From the NCBI GenBank assembly GCA_036454645.1, contig JAZHSQ010000026.1, positions 1 to 26,022 of the forward strand: 26,022 nt of DNA, given 5' to 3'. The notes under the pieces are model-generated. The model was not told where the DNA came from. It saw only the letters and a program-made list of their open reading frames with translations, and did not search any database. Numbering within the stretch: position 1 is the first letter of the stretch; each line of letters begins with the position of its first letter. This DNA comes from Olsenella_K sp036454645 (GTDB lineage Bacteria; Actinomycetota; Coriobacteriia; Coriobacteriales; Atopobiaceae). Position numbers and translations under genes: made by a program. Positions 1 through 9,071 of the stretch are shown piece by piece.

Positions 1-1167
1 AGACGTCCGTGAGCGCCCCTTGCAGCGCGTTCTCGTTCTTCCTGATGTTCCTCATGAGCGCGCTGTTGTCCAATGACACCTCGGTGGCCGTCTTGACGTA
101 TCCCATGTTGTCCGTGTCGAAGTAGTTGACGCCCAATCCGACGAGATCCCCGAGAACCTGGAGAGCCAAGCGGAACGTCTTCCCCTGAGCCTCCGTCCTG
201 AGAGCTGGCGCGAACTCGGTGATAGTGTCCTCCGTGCTCATGACCTTGCGAAACACCGTGCAATCACCTTTCCTGAAGGGGATGGGCACCCTCTTGCCGT
301 CCGGAGTCTTCTCCTGGTCGAACATGACATCGGAGAGGAACACCCGCATCTTGCCCGCGTCTATTTCGTTGATGAGTGCGTCGTATGCGAGATCAACCGA
401 CTGAACCGCATCGACGGCATCGGCGAACACCGACTGTCCATCGGGCGAGAAGTCCACCCTCGTGTTCGGCACCGCCGGCCGCACGATGCCGAACGTCGGC
501 CCCACGGAGCCCGTGGCCACGTCCCCCGCGACGCCCGGCAGCGCCACCTCGCGCCCGTCCCCGTCGAAGCACACGGTCCGGATCCGGTACGTCCCGTCGT
601 CGCCCACGACGTGCATCTGCAGCTGGTCGAGAAGAGCGCCGCGCGAGAAGCACCTCGTGACGAACGCGCACTCCCGCACGCCCTCCGCGTCCCACGAAAG
701 CGGCACCACCATGCGCGCGTCGTAGTGACGCACGCGCACCAGGTGCCGCCCCACGTCCAGCCACACGGCGAACGCGCCCGTGCCGAGCCCGAACGCCCGC
801 ACGACGGTCTCCTGCGCCCTGCCATAGAAGTTCGTGGACGAGAAGAACGAGCCGAGCCAGTCGGTGCATTCCCGGCTCTCGCACGCCATCACGGTCTTCT
901 CGTCGAGAAGAAGCGAGCCCCACTCTAGGCGCACCCTCATGGCCGGCATGATCGTGCGCCGATGCACCTGGTACACCCTGCCAAAGCCGTCGGTGTCACG
1001 ACACGATAGTCGTAGAACTCCCCGACGGCCCGCATCCACGAGTCTCACTCGCGGACGTGCGGTTCCATGTCCTCCAGCGCCCACGTCGAGTGCCCCGCCA
1101 CCCTCAGGTACGTCCTCACGCACTCCGGCACCCAGTACTCCTCGCCGCCCGACAGGTCCTTCTCCAT
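1..1167 (-). pseudogene. Phage portal protein, A118-like family (broken, partial)
   Basis: Portal proteins form the dodecameric ring through which phage DNA enters the capsid. The ATG at 1167-1165 follows a GGAGG box. The first 40 codons are open and then hit TGA at 1047-1045, where the surrounding residues (HVRE-stop-DSW) suggest a former Trp codon. About 20 codons later, just after the residues FYDYR, the reading frame must shift to continue. From about 1000 down to base 1 one frame is open, with portal-like text: GRVYQVHRRTIMPAMRV, then LLLDEK, and near the window edge KTATEV followed by N-x8-N. KTATEV is a hallmark I associate with the A118/Listeria-phage portal family. The gene continues past the left edge. 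The nonsense codon and the frameshift together make it a pseudogene. The family call rests on motif memory rather than a search. Confidence 0.72.
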
Positions 1168-1192
1168 GCGCCTCCGTCCTATAGAATTGGTT

Positions 1193-1204
1193 GATAAGAT
1201 TATC
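1193..1204. promoter_or_regulatory. Perfect 12-bp palindrome between divergent genes
   Basis: GATAAGATTATC is a perfect 5-2-5 inverted repeat. It lies in the 64-bp gap between the broken portal gene (start 1167, minus) and the cargo gene starting at 1232 (plus). The surrounding bases are the only AT-rich stretch nearby. Its position fits an operator or a promoter core for the plus-strand gene, but a chance palindrome of this size is possible. Confidence 0.3.
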
Positions 1205-1231
1205 CATCCCGGTCACAGGGGAGGAGGGGTC

Positions 1232-1594
1232 GTGACCGCCTTCATAAACGACGGGCGCAGGTGGGACGACGCAATGGCCCGCTTCCTGGGCGAGATAACC
1301 GACCACGCCTTCCCGTGTGAGGAGCTGCCGGCCATCATCACCTACTCTGGGTCCCGCATCCCCGCATGCGACGCCATCCTCTACGAAGTCGTCGCTGACT
1401 TCGGGCTCGGGGAAGGCTTCGCCTCGGTCTCTTTCATCTTCGACACGGACGAGGGCGGTCTCGGGTGCGTCGATGGCCCTGTCCCGCCACCGTCCATCAG
1501 CAACGTGCAGGTCACGTATGAGGTCGATAAGGGCGGCGAGCACCGCTGGGATCCGGATACGGGCGAATGGTCAGTGGAGAAGAGCGCCGGATAA
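1232..1594 (+). CDS. Hypothetical cargo protein within prophage remnant
   Basis: I do not recognise this 120-residue protein. It has no signal peptide and no clear membrane segment. The sequence is acidic, with a Gly/Pro-rich loop near residue 80-90 (DGPVPPPS) followed by a beta-rich tail. The GTG at 1232 is preceded by GGGGAGGAGGGG, an excellent ribosome binding site. The next in-frame ATG, at 1274, would give 106 residues. Third codon positions are strongly G/C across the frame, which supports real coding. It is transcribed against the flanking phage genes, as expected for an independently expressed cargo gene (moron). It is intact while the genes on both sides are broken, which may mean it is kept by selection or arrived later. 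Confidence 0.6.
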   Translation: MTAFINDGRRWDDAMARFLGEITDHAFPCEELPAIITYSGSRIPACDAILYEVVADFGLGEGFASVSFIFDTDEGGLGCVDGPVPPPSISNVQVTYEVDKGGEHRWDPDTGEWSVEKSAG

Positions 1595-1671
1595 GCGTCA
1601 ATACCCATGCGGCCACTTCAATCAAAGGCAAGGTGAGAAGGGCATCGCTGCAGAGTGCGGTCAGCGGGCTC

Positions 1672-2559
1672 CTACTTCTGGTCCTCGTCCTGCTTCTCGT
1701 ACACCGCTATCCGTAGGCTCACGAATCCCTTAGGCGTCGAAGAGACGCGGAGCACTCGCATCTCCAGTGGCGTGTCTCCGTTCACCATCCTCTGTATCCG
1801 AAGCGGCTTGGGGGAGTTGCACAGGAACGTGTCCCCGCGGAACAGCTTTCCTGCCCCCGATACCTCTATCTCCGCCTCGCGAACCTCGTCGCCTTTCGCG
1901 AAGTCCTCGACCTTTACGTCGGGGTTGCGCACGGTCGCGCTGAACACGAGCTCGGGCTTGCCCCTTCTCCCGAAGACCACCTCGGGGTCGAGCCGGTCCG
2001 CGTAACCATAGCCCAGGATTACCGCGTCTGGATTCATCTCGAGGTACTCGGCGTCCTGGCAGAAGCTGCACTTGTGCATGCCCCTCGCCTCCGCGTCGTC
2101 GACGCGCACGATATCCCAGCCGGTGAAGCAGGACCTGAATTCCGGCGACCAGTTCCTGTAGCAGCCGGCGCGGGTGTGATACGCCTTCCCTCCGGGCTCC
2201 GCATATGCGAGCTCGTCGTTCTCGATCTGGTCTAGGTACGTCACGAAGGTCTCGGTGCCGTCGAGGTTACGGACGGGGATTCTCATCTCGTCGACCATCA
2301 GCTTGTAGTCCGGCTCGGGCATGTCCACCGAAAGCTTGGGGCCAAGGACCGCGCCCGTGACGGGGTCCGTGGGGATGGCCGGCACGGCCCCGCTCTCGCT
2401 GGAAAGGCCACGGGTGGGCTTGGGCTCCTCCGCCTTGACGCTGTCGACCGGTTGCCGGTCTCCATACAACGGCTCCGCGTCGTTCGCGGCGGCCTTCCCG
2501 CCCGCGTTGCGCCCCTTGCGCTTCAACAGCCTGTCGAGAAGTCCCCCTGCCATCGTCAT
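1672..2559 (-). CDS. Hypothetical protein with Ada-like zinc motif, prophage cargo
   Basis: This is a 295-residue soluble protein. Residues 1-80 are a low-complexity, charged linker after a short amphipathic start (GLLDRLLKRKG). Residues 118-168 hold a pattern like the small metal-binding domain often found beside nucleases: Y-H128-x4-C133, then a conserved-looking A-x-x-x-G (residues 157-161), then C164-x2-C167. The C-terminal half (about 178-290) looks beta-rich and matches nothing I know. The ATG at 2559 has GAAAGGA four bases upstream; a second ATG two codons later is also possible. In related phages terminase and portal genes are normally adjacent, so this gene and the plus-strand gene at 1232 look inserted between them. 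The zinc site is an inference from spacing. Confidence 0.6.
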   Translation of the reverse strand: MTMAGGLLDRLLKRKGRNAGGKAAANDAEPLYGDRQPVDSVKAEEPKPTRGLSSESGAVPAIPTDPVTGAVLGPKLSVDMPEPDYKLMVDEMRIPVRNLDGTETFVTYLDQIENDELAYAEPGGKAYHTRAGCYRNWSPEFRSCFTGWDIVRVDDAEARGMHKCSFCQDAEYLEMNPDAVILGYGYADRLDPEVVFGRRGKPELVFSATVRNPDVKVEDFAKGDEVREAEIEVSGAGKLFRGDTFLCNSPKPLRIQRMVNGDTPLEMRVLRVSSTPKGFVSLRIAVYEKQDEDQK

Positions 2560-2699
2560 TAATCCTTTCGGCCACGCGTGAGCGGCAACGCTACCAGAAA
2601 CGCATCAATGCTAACGCCGCTTGACGGGCTGGTGCATGGAGTATTTCCTCTTGGCTGGGGCTCGTTGCAGCCGGGACGAGCGCATGGGCGAGAAGCCCC
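2560..2699. other. Short gap in prophage remnant, nothing recognised
   Basis: This 140-bp spacer separates the stop of the terminase remnant from the start of the zinc-motif gene. It supplies the ribosome binding site of that gene. I see no terminator hairpin or open frame of note. Confidence 0.5.
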
Positions 2700-3291
2700 T
2701 CACGCCCCTCGCAGCACGTCATCCATCATGGCGTAGCGCACGGCGTTGATGCTGCGGTCGTTCCCATCGGGGATCTCGTCGACCCAGGTGCCGTCGAGGT
2801 CACGCTCGAACTCCTTGAGCCGGAACTCCTCATATGCCAGCGGGCACCGCACGGGGTCTATCACGATCTCGCGCAGCCCCGCCAGCCACTCATAGCTCAG
2901 CCTCCTCATGTTGCTCTTCCTCGTCGGCCGCACCCGCAGCCCCAGTTCGCGCCGCCACACCGCCATCGACTGCTTCCCGTCCGGCGTGTCGTCCGCCCAT
3001 ATCAGCTCGTCGTGCCGGTACGGGTCGCCGCCGGGCTCGTCCGCAAACGTCAGCGCCTCGGCCACCATGCCCCGGTCTCGGCCGGCGTCTTCCTGTTCGC
3101 CGAGAGCTCCTGGAACAGGAACAGCCGCCGCTCGCCGGGCACCCACCCGCACCGAACGAGCCTCCACGGGTCGGGGAACCACCCCCAGTCCACGCCGTTT
3201 CGCGTGCGCGAGAAGCCCCTGCGCTGCGCGTCGGTGAGCCGCCGCCCCACGACGTTGCCGAACACGGACCCTCCGGTCCCGTCACCTCGCC
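2700..3291 (-). pseudogene. Terminase large subunit, C-terminal nuclease remnant
   Basis: The large terminase cuts and pumps phage DNA using an N-terminal ATPase and a C-terminal RNase H-like nuclease. Only the nuclease half remains. Read in order it gives GEVTGPEG, SVFGNVVGRRLTDAQ, then GVDWGWFPDPW (first catalytic Asp strand), FLFQELSANRKTPAETG, MVAEALTFADEPGG, and finally IPDGNDRSINAVRYAM, where D-x2-x-I-D/N-A-x-RYA is the usual C-terminal catalytic motif. These pieces lie in different frames. One shift is needed near 3268 (between PEG and SVFG) and another near 3068 (between AETG and MVAEA). Also, the usual Asp before AVRYA reads Asn (SINAVRYAM). No Walker A or B motif exists upstream; beyond about 3291 the homology ends before ftsH. 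Clearly non-functional. Confidence 0.75.
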
Positions 3292-3583
3292 CTGGATATC
3301 GCCTCTGGGTATCGTGGTAAGGGCTGGAATCTTACGAAGGCAGTGAGAGCTGAGGCTGACTCCATCGAAGGGATGTTCACCACCCAGGAGTGCTCACTTG
3401 AAGAACCCGAGACTCACATCAGAAGGCGGAGGATATCGAGACAGATGCCTGTCGCGCTGGGTTCCGGAACCGTCTCGAGCTCCGCATCTCCGCCCGGTGC
3501 AGAAAGAGGGGGCGCGGCCCGTCCGGGTCGCGCCCCCTCGCCTTGCTCGCGGGGCCACGGCCCCCGGTCCTTCTCGCCTGGCG
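3292..3583. other. Junction between prophage remnant and ftsH
   Basis: The left part (3292-3480) has no convincing gene. A plus-strand frame reads from 3301 into about 3480 (text such as KGWNLTKAVRAEADSIEG) but lacks a ribosome binding site, has GC-rich garbage at its end and matches nothing I can name. The right part carries the ftsH terminator and the sequence after the ftsH stop codon. The true prophage/chromosome boundary must fall in this stretch. Confidence 0.45.
3505..3540 (-). terminator. Rho-independent terminator of ftsH
   Basis: The 11-bp arms GAGGGGGCGCG (3506-3516) and CGCGCCCCCTC (3529-3539) pair perfectly. On the minus strand the stem is followed by TTTCTG. It lies about 45 bp past the ftsH stop codon. 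Confidence 0.85.
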
Positions 3584-5512
<1,929 letters not shown>

Positions 5513-5735
5513 ACCGTTGCCTCTCTCCCCGAGCCCGGGGATTCCTCGTAAGTTGGTGATGGCAAATTAGGTACCCAAACCCGGTGGGGCCTACACACCA
5601 TGCGGGCCCGCACACGCCATCCATACGCTCCTTCCGTCCGTTGGACGCGCAAACACCATGCTAGTAGTATATGGACCGTTTTTCTCTTGGCATTCTCGGT
5701 CCCGGGGGCGGGGCCCAGCACCGTTTGGAGGGCTC
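5513..5735. promoter_or_regulatory. Divergent promoter region ftsH / muramidase
   Basis: This 223-bp region separates two divergent genes. An AT-rich patch at 5661-5675 offers TATACT on the minus strand (5671-5666), a candidate -10 for ftsH, and TAGTAT on the plus strand (5665-5670), a candidate -10 for the muramidase gene. No good -35 boxes accompany them, so the calls are weak. Confidence 0.35.
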
Positions 5736-8726
5736 ATGATCAGCAGGAGGAGGGGGTCCGCCGTGGCCGCCGCTGCCATCGCCGCGACGCTCACGGGGGT
5801 GGCGACCCCAGCGCTCGCCGTCGAGGTGGCGGGCGCGGAGGCCGCGGGCGCGTCCGCGCAGGCCGCGGCCACGACGCAGGAGGCTGCGCAGGCGACCGCC
5901 ACGACTCAGGCGGCCGCGCAGGCGACCGCAACGACTCAGGCGACCGCGCCGGCGACCGCCACGGAGCAGGGCGCGGCGCAGGGCGAGAAGGACGCGCAGG
6001 TCGCGGGGTACTCCGCCACGGGCGAGGCCTCGGGCGCGGCCGCCGGCGACGCCTCGGGCTCCGCCGCGACCGAGCCCGCGACCTCCGCGTCCTCCTCCGA
6101 CGCCGAGCTCGTCGAGGCCACGGGCGCCGAGGCCGCCTCCGGCGCCTCCGAGCCCACCGAGGCCGTGGGCGCCACCGAGGACGCGGCCACGGACGAGTCC
6201 CAGGCCACCCCGGCCCGCGCGCGCATGTCCGTCCTCGCCGCCGAGGAGGAGCCCCAGGGCTACGTCGACGCCTCGATCGAGGACGGCCTCTACGGCATCG
6301 CCTCCGCCGTGGCGGACGACCGCTACCTGGACGTCAGGGCCGGCGACACCGGCAACGGCGGCGTCGTGCAGACGTGGTCGGGCAACCAGAGCGCGGCCCA
6401 GCGCTGGAGGATCGCCTCGGCCGGCGGCGGCTACTACACCATTCAGAACGTCAACTCCGGCAAGTACCTCGACGTCGCCAACGGTAGCGCCTCCTCCGGC
6501 GCGACCGTGCAGCAGTACGAGGGCAACGGCTCCGCGGCCCAGCTCTGGCGGATCGTCTGCGACCCGTACCACACGGGCAACTACCTGCTCTTCTCCAAGC
6601 TCGGTGCCGGCGGGGGAGAGGGGCTCGCCCTCGACGTGAGCGCGGGCTCCCGGGCCCTCGGCGCGCGCGTGCAGCTCTGGGCCCCCAACGGCACGCTCGC
6701 GCAGAGCTTCGGCCTCTCCGCGATCAGGGCGCTCGTGGAGGACGGCGTCTACACCATCACCAACGCCGGCTCCGGCAAGGTGCTCGACGTCTCTGGCGCG
6801 AGCCTCGATGACGGCGGCAACGTCCAGCAGTACTCCGCCAACGGGACCCAGTCCCAGGAGTTCCAGCTGACCTACGACGCGCAGGACGGCTACTACACGG
6901 TCGTCTCCGCCGTCTCCGGCCGCGCGCTGGACGTCGACGGCGCCCGCGACGCCAACGGAGCCAACGTCTGGCAGTACTCCGCCAACGGCACCCGCGCCCA
7001 GCGCTGGGCGCTCGTGTCCAACGCCGACGACGGGACCTACTCCCTCGTCTCGGCGCTCGGCGACGGCCGCGCGCTCGACGTGAGCTCCGCCTCCTCCGCG
7101 GGCGGCGCCAACGTGCAGATCTACGAGTCCAACGGCACCGCGGCCCAGCGCTGGACGCTCGCGCGCGTCGCGCGCGCGGTCGCCGAGGGCACCTACCGCA
7201 TCGTGCTCGAGAACAACCACGCCAACGCGCTCTCCGTCTCCGGCCCGACCGCGCAGGACGGCTCCGCCGCCACGAGCGCAGCCGTCTCCGAGGCGAGCCT
7301 CTCCGAGCGCTGGTACGTCTCCTACGACGGCGACAGGGTCAAGATCGTGAACGTGGCCTCCGGCAAGGCGCTCGACGTGGCCTCCGGCTCCACCGCGGAT
7401 GGCACGGTCGTCCAGCAGTACGCCGACAACGGCACCGCGGCCCAGCGGTGGTACCTCAGGCTCGGCGCCGGCGGCTGGCAGCTCGCCTCCGCCCTTGGCG
7501 ACGGCGTGGTGCTCGACGTGAGCGGCAACTCCACCAAGGCGGGCGCCAGGATCCAGGTCTGGGGCGCCAACGGCTCCTCTGCCCAGCGCTTCCACCTCGT
7601 CCCCTGCGACGTGCTGGCCTCCGGCGAGATCTACACCATCGTGAGCCTCGACGGCTCGGGCGACCTCGTGGTGGACGTGCCCGGCGCGAGCGACGCCGAC
7701 GGCGTGGCGCTGCAGGTCTACGAGGACAACGGCACCGCGGCGCAGCGCTTCAAGGTCGTGCGCCTCTCCTCCGGCGACTGGCAGATCGTGAACGTCAAGT
7801 CCGGCAAGTACCTCGCCGCCTCGGGCGAGAAGGTCGTGCAGCAGGCCGCCGACGGCTCGGACGACCAGCTGTGGCGCGTGAGCTTCGACCCTGTCGCCAA
7901 CGCCGTCAGGATCGTCGCGGCGAGGGCCGCCGCCCAGGCGGCGGGGGAGGGCATCAAGGCCGGCGGCACCACCTCCGGCTCGGCGCTCGTCCTCGGCGAC
8001 ACGTCCTCCTCCAAGGGCTTCCTCTTCAAGGCGGCGCGCAGGCAGGCGAACAGCGCCACCACGCTCGACGGCGTCGACATCGCCATGAGCTACGACGGCC
8101 ACTTCGACCCCTACTCGGTCGCAGGCGACTTCGTGGTCATCAAGACGACCCAGGGCACGAGCCTTCAGTGGAGCGACGGCGTGGGCGAGGCCTCGAGCTA
8201 CACCTCCATGGCCGACCGCGTGCTCGACGCGGGCAAGCTCCTCGGCTTCTACCACTTCGCCGATGCCGGCGTCTCCATGGTCGAGCAGGCCAGGGCCTTC
8301 GTGGACTCGGTCAAGGACTACCTGGGCAAGGCCGTGCTCTTCCTCGACTGGGAGAACACGGGCTACAGCGACGTGATCTCGCTCGGCCCGAGCGCGGCAA
8401 AGCAGTGGCTGGACACCGTCTACGGCCTGACTGGCGTGCGCCCGCTCATCTACATGAGCAGGTCCGTGGTGAACGAGTACGACTGGAGCCCGGTCGCGGA
8501 CGCGGGCTACGGCCTGTGGTGCGCCCAGTACCCCGACATGGACGCCCAGTACGGCTACCTCGGGTCCCCGTGGATGGGGAGCAGCTCCAGCTTCGGCGCG
8601 TGGGAGTGGCCGACCGTCTCCCAGTACTCCGCGACGGGCAGGCTCGACAACTTCGGCGGCGACCTCGACCTCGACAAGTTCTACGGCAGCGCGGAGGACT
8701 GGCTCGCCCTGGCGGCGCGCTCGTAG
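5736..8726 (+). CDS. Secreted GH25 muramidase with ricin-type lectin repeats
   Basis: The protein is predicted to be exported and to cut the glycan strand of peptidoglycan. The 996 residues begin with a signal peptide (MISRRR, hydrophobic Ala-rich core, ATPALA cleavage near residue 28). An Ala/Thr/Glu-rich low-complexity stretch follows to about residue 175. Residues about 182-770 hold roughly 12 copies of a 45-residue unit of the ricin-B/CBM13 type, with ALDV-like and QxW/QRW motifs. This would build about four beta-trefoils. The C-terminal 220 residues are a GH25 domain with GVDIA (D781) and LDWE (D871, E873), the usual acid/base pair. There is no LPXTG or membrane anchor, so retention probably depends on the lectin repeats. 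The ATG at 5736 has GGAGG four bases upstream; an earlier in-frame ATG at 5658 would bury the signal peptide. Substrate could be self or rival wall. Confidence 0.92.
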   Translation: MISRRRGSAVAAAAIAATLTGVATPALAVEVAGAEAAGASAQAAATTQEAAQATATTQAAAQATATTQATAPATATEQGAAQGEKDAQVAGYSATGEASGAAAGDASGSAATEPATSASSSDAELVEATGAEAASGASEPTEAVGATEDAATDESQATPARARMSVLAAEEEPQGYVDASIEDGLYGIASAVADDRYLDVRAGDTGNGGVVQTWSGNQSAAQRWRIASAGGGYYTIQNVNSGKYLDVANGSASSGATVQQYEGNGSAAQLWRIVCDPYHTGNYLLFSKLGAGGGEGLALDVSAGSRALGARVQLWAPNGTLAQSFGLSAIRALVEDGVYTITNAGSGKVLDVSGASLDDGGNVQQYSANGTQSQEFQLTYDAQDGYYTVVSAVSGRALDVDGARDANGANVWQYSANGTRAQRWALVSNADDGTYSLVSALGDGRALDVSSASSAGGANVQIYESNGTAAQRWTLARVARAVAEGTYRIVLENNHANALSVSGPTAQDGSAATSAAVSEASLSERWYVSYDGDRVKIVNVASGKALDVASGSTADGTVVQQYADNGTAAQRWYLRLGAGGWQLASALGDGVVLDVSGNSTKAGARIQVWGANGSSAQRFHLVPCDVLASGEIYTIVSLDGSGDLVVDVPGASDADGVALQVYEDNGTAAQRFKVVRLSSGDWQIVNVKSGKYLAASGEKVVQQAADGSDDQLWRVSFDPVANAVRIVAARAAAQAAGEGIKAGGTTSGSALVLGDTSSSKGFLFKAARRQANSATTLDGVDIAMSYDGHFDPYSVAGDFVVIKTTQGTSLQWSDGVGEASSYTSMADRVLDAGKLLGFYHFADAGVSMVEQARAFVDSVKDYLGKAVLFLDWENTGYSDVISLGPSAAKQWLDTVYGLTGVRPLIYMSRSVVNEYDWSPVADAGYGLWCAQYPDMDAQYGYLGSPWMGSSSSFGAWEWPTVSQYSATGRLDNFGGDLDLDKFYGSAEDWLALAARS
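5886..5975 (+). repeat. 30-bp tandem repeat encoding Ala/Thr-rich linker
   Basis: Three consecutive 30-bp units start with GCGCAGGCGACCGC or a close variant at 5886, 5916 and 5946. A degenerate fourth unit lies just upstream. They encode 10-residue repeats of the form AQATATTQAA in the linker after the signal peptide. Confidence 0.75.
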
Positions 8727-8773
8727 CCCCGTGGAGAGTCGCGATTGGCGCCGCCCGCGCGCGTGAGAGGTGC

Positions 8774-8779
8774 TAGAAT
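8774..8779 (+). promoter_or_regulatory. Extended -10 promoter element before the ileS T-box
   Basis: TGCTAGAAT contains an extended -10 (TGn followed by TAGAAT). It sits about 15 bases before the start of T-box stem I, where the transcript is expected to begin. A -35 box at normal distance is not evident (TTGGCG at 8745 is too far). Confidence 0.5.
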
Positions 8780-8794
8780 CTCCCCCGTGGCTTT

Positions 8795-9040
8795 GATGAG
8801 GAGGAGTACCTCGGGCCGCGTAGGCAAGAGCGAGCGGGGACGGTGTGAGCCCGCGCCTGCGTCCGGGAGAAGATCACCTCGGAGCTGCGGCCCAAAAGCG
8901 GGTTCGCCCGCGAGTAGACGTCGCCGGAGTGGCCGCCGAGACAGGCCAGCCGAGTAAGGCGGATATCCGCTCGCTGGGTGGTCTACAAGCGAAGTGTACC
9001 TGGAGGCGCTTCGTCCCAGCAGGAGGGACGGGCGCCTCTT
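8795..9040 (+). promoter_or_regulatory. T-box riboswitch (tRNA-Ile) controlling ileS
   Basis: T-box leaders read the charging state of a tRNA and let transcription proceed when it is uncharged. Stem I opens with GATGAGGAGGAGTA (8795-8808), followed by the AGAGCGAGCGGGG and GGTGTGAGCCC landmarks. The specifier codon ATC (Ile) is at 8873-8875 in the context GAAGATCACCTCGGAG. The antiterminator is GCTGGG (8973-8978) pairing with CCCAGC (9015-9020), and ACAAGCG (8985-8991) pairing with CGCTTCGT (9007-9014). The bulge TGGTCT (8979-8984) carries TGGT, complementary to the ACCA end of tRNA-Ile. The competing terminator has arms 9003-9017 and 9025-9038 and uses the same bases. The terminator has only TTGCGT after it, not a run of T. 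Confidence 0.88.
9003..9040 (+). terminator. T-box attenuator hairpin of ileS leader
   Basis: GAGGCGC-TT-CGTCCC (9003-9017) pairs with GGGACG-G-GCGCCTC (9025-9038) across a 7-base loop. The hairpin excludes the antiterminator described for the T-box. It is followed by TTGCGTGG, so termination would rely on the strong stem rather than on a U-tract. Confidence 0.7.
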
Positions 9041-9071
9041 GCGTGGTGCCCGCTAGACGGAAGGAAGAGGA

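Larger units (their letters stand above)
1..3291 (-). mobile_element. Degraded prophage edge (packaging-gene region)
   Basis: This block carries a portal pseudogene and a terminase large-subunit remnant in the usual packaging order (terminase, then portal) on the minus strand. Two cargo genes lie between them. Both structural genes carry disabling lesions and the terminase lacks its ATPase half, so the element cannot package DNA by itself. It runs off the left edge of the window, so its full size is unknown. The right limit is set where terminase homology stops, near 3291, a few hundred bases from the ftsH terminator. I could not find an integrase, attachment repeat or target duplication at this end. 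Confidence 0.75.

Noticed and set aside
1045..1047. UGA read as Trp (recoded phage)
   Set aside because: A separate frameshift lies about 20 codons downstream and the terminase is also broken, so decay explains it without an altered code.
5661..8255. 864-codon open frame antisense to the muramidase gene
   Set aside because: It mirrors the repeats of the real gene and lacks a ribosome binding site and any domain.
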